Below, piece by piece: positions 46,883 to 47,248 of a stretch of 47,248 nucleotides of DNA. Source of the stretch: Roseibacillus sp. (GTDB taxonomy: Bacteria > Verrucomicrobiota > Verrucomicrobiia > Verrucomicrobiales > Akkermansiaceae); assembly GCA_002686085.1 (NCBI GenBank), contig NZAC01000002.1, forward strand, positions 185,368 to 232,615. The letters run 5' to 3'. The notes under the pieces are model-generated. The model was given only the letters and a program-made list of their open reading frames with translations, did no database searches and was not told where the DNA came from. The translations under genes were made by a program, and so were the position numbers. The first letter of the stretch is position 1. Every line of letters starts with the position of its first letter.

Positions 46883-47248
46883 CTGGTTTTCACCAAGGGG
46901 TCAATATCACTATCGAATCTGATCATTACTGCCGATCCTTCCTCTCCCGTCTTCTGGAGATTCTGGACTTCGTCCGTGCAGTCGACCCAGGTTTGCAGGT
47001 CGCTACTTTTCCGGATTGAGAGAGTAGTGCCATCTCGCAAGCGGTAGGGGGCGGAAAGGGTCGAGTTCTGATAGAGAAGACAGGAAAGAGAAAACTCAAA
47101 GGAAGCAGATGACTGGGAGCTTGCCACCATTGTCAGGTTCTGGGTCCGCGGTATGCCCGCTAAGTTGGGGTCAGATCCGAGGAAAAAGTATTCCTCCTTG
47201 TCGGACCAGCCGTCTCCGTCCTGGTCCGTGTCCATGCCATTCGGAGCG
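46852..47248 (-). CDS. Calcium-repeat (thrombospondin type 3-like) protein, C-terminal fragment
   Basis: The window edge cuts the N-terminus; about 131 residues remain. The text APNGMDTDQDGDGWSDKEEY then FFLGSDPN is the Asp-rich calcium-binding repeat found in large secreted PVC proteins. The rest (PYRLRDGTTLSIRKSSDLQT) resembles a C-terminal beta module following such repeats. The frame is open at the edge, so the ATG at 47235 is internal and not the start. Its end overlaps the CHAT gene by 31 bases, which implies joint transcription and coupled translation. Confidence 0.75.
   Translation of the reverse strand, partial: APNGMDTDQDGDGWSDKEEYFFLGSDPNLAGIPRTQNLTMVASSQSSASFEFSLSCLLYQNSTLSAPYRLRDGTTLSIRKSSDLQTWVDCTDEVQNLQKTGEEGSAVMIRFDSDIDPLVKTRCFYQILVHP

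Overview
The window looks like a chromosomal segment of a Verrucomicrobiota bacterium, or less likely a Planctomycetota one. The evidence is three DUF1501 and four DUF1549/DUF1553 proteins (three of these with a planctomycete-type cytochrome c motif), two formylglycine sulfatases, a DUF6807 protein, a DUF5069 protein, a NIPSNAP protein, a BlaI/M56 pair and a truncated protein with Asp-rich calcium-binding repeats. This combination is typical of the PVC group. I saw no phage, transposon, CRISPR or tRNA genes. One structural RNA gene, RNase P RNA, is clear.

Layout. 1-11368 (minus) is one probable six-gene operon: DUF1549/1553, DUF1501, DUF1549/1553, DUF1501, WD40, DUF1549/1553, the last running off the left edge. 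11463-13469 (minus) holds GalU preceded by a plant-type glucuronokinase homologue, with a divergent BtpA-family gene. 14390-15788 (minus) is an M56 peptidase and BlaI repressor pair, with a divergent lipoprotein. 16846-17331 is a GNAT acetyltransferase, 17486-17896 is rnpB, 17979-19052 is an ABC-2-like permease, and 19166-21844 is an LplT/PlsC fusion with a worn-down third domain.

21940-24927 holds a membrane protein that may be an anti-sigma factor, an unusual sigma-70-like protein, and a divergent haemagglutinin-type (TPS) exported protein. 25357-28779 (plus) holds a NIPSNAP protein, a sulfatase and a Gfo/Idh/MocA oxidoreductase. 28793-35351 (minus) holds an acetyl-xylan-esterase-like hydrolase, an exported TIM-barrel isomerase, DUF5069, DUF1549/LamG/DUF1553 and DUF1501.

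35542-37059 (plus) encodes an exported caspase-fold protein with an EF-hand loop. 37137-38117 (minus) encodes a SenB-like glycosyltransferase. 38319-40916 (plus) holds DUF6807 and a second sulfatase. 40943-43846 (minus) holds a YjhG-type sugar-acid dehydratase and a fumarylacetoacetate-hydrolase-family enzyme, consistent with non-phosphorylative xylonate breakdown. 43898-47248 (minus) holds a TPR-CHAT protein with a C-terminal membrane anchor, overlapping the end of a truncated calcium-repeat protein.

Taken together the region suggests a marine or soil polysaccharide degrader with much exported machinery: sulfatases, an esterase, exported haem-motif proteins and DUF1501 proteins of the alkaline-phosphatase fold. 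Sugar-acid handling (glucuronate, xylonate) is probable. The least explained parts are the SenB-like gene without visible SenA/SenC partners, the EF-hand caspase-like protein, the CHAT/calcium-repeat pair and the divergent sigma/TPS locus. All family assignments come from reading motifs and remembered family sequences; no search was run.
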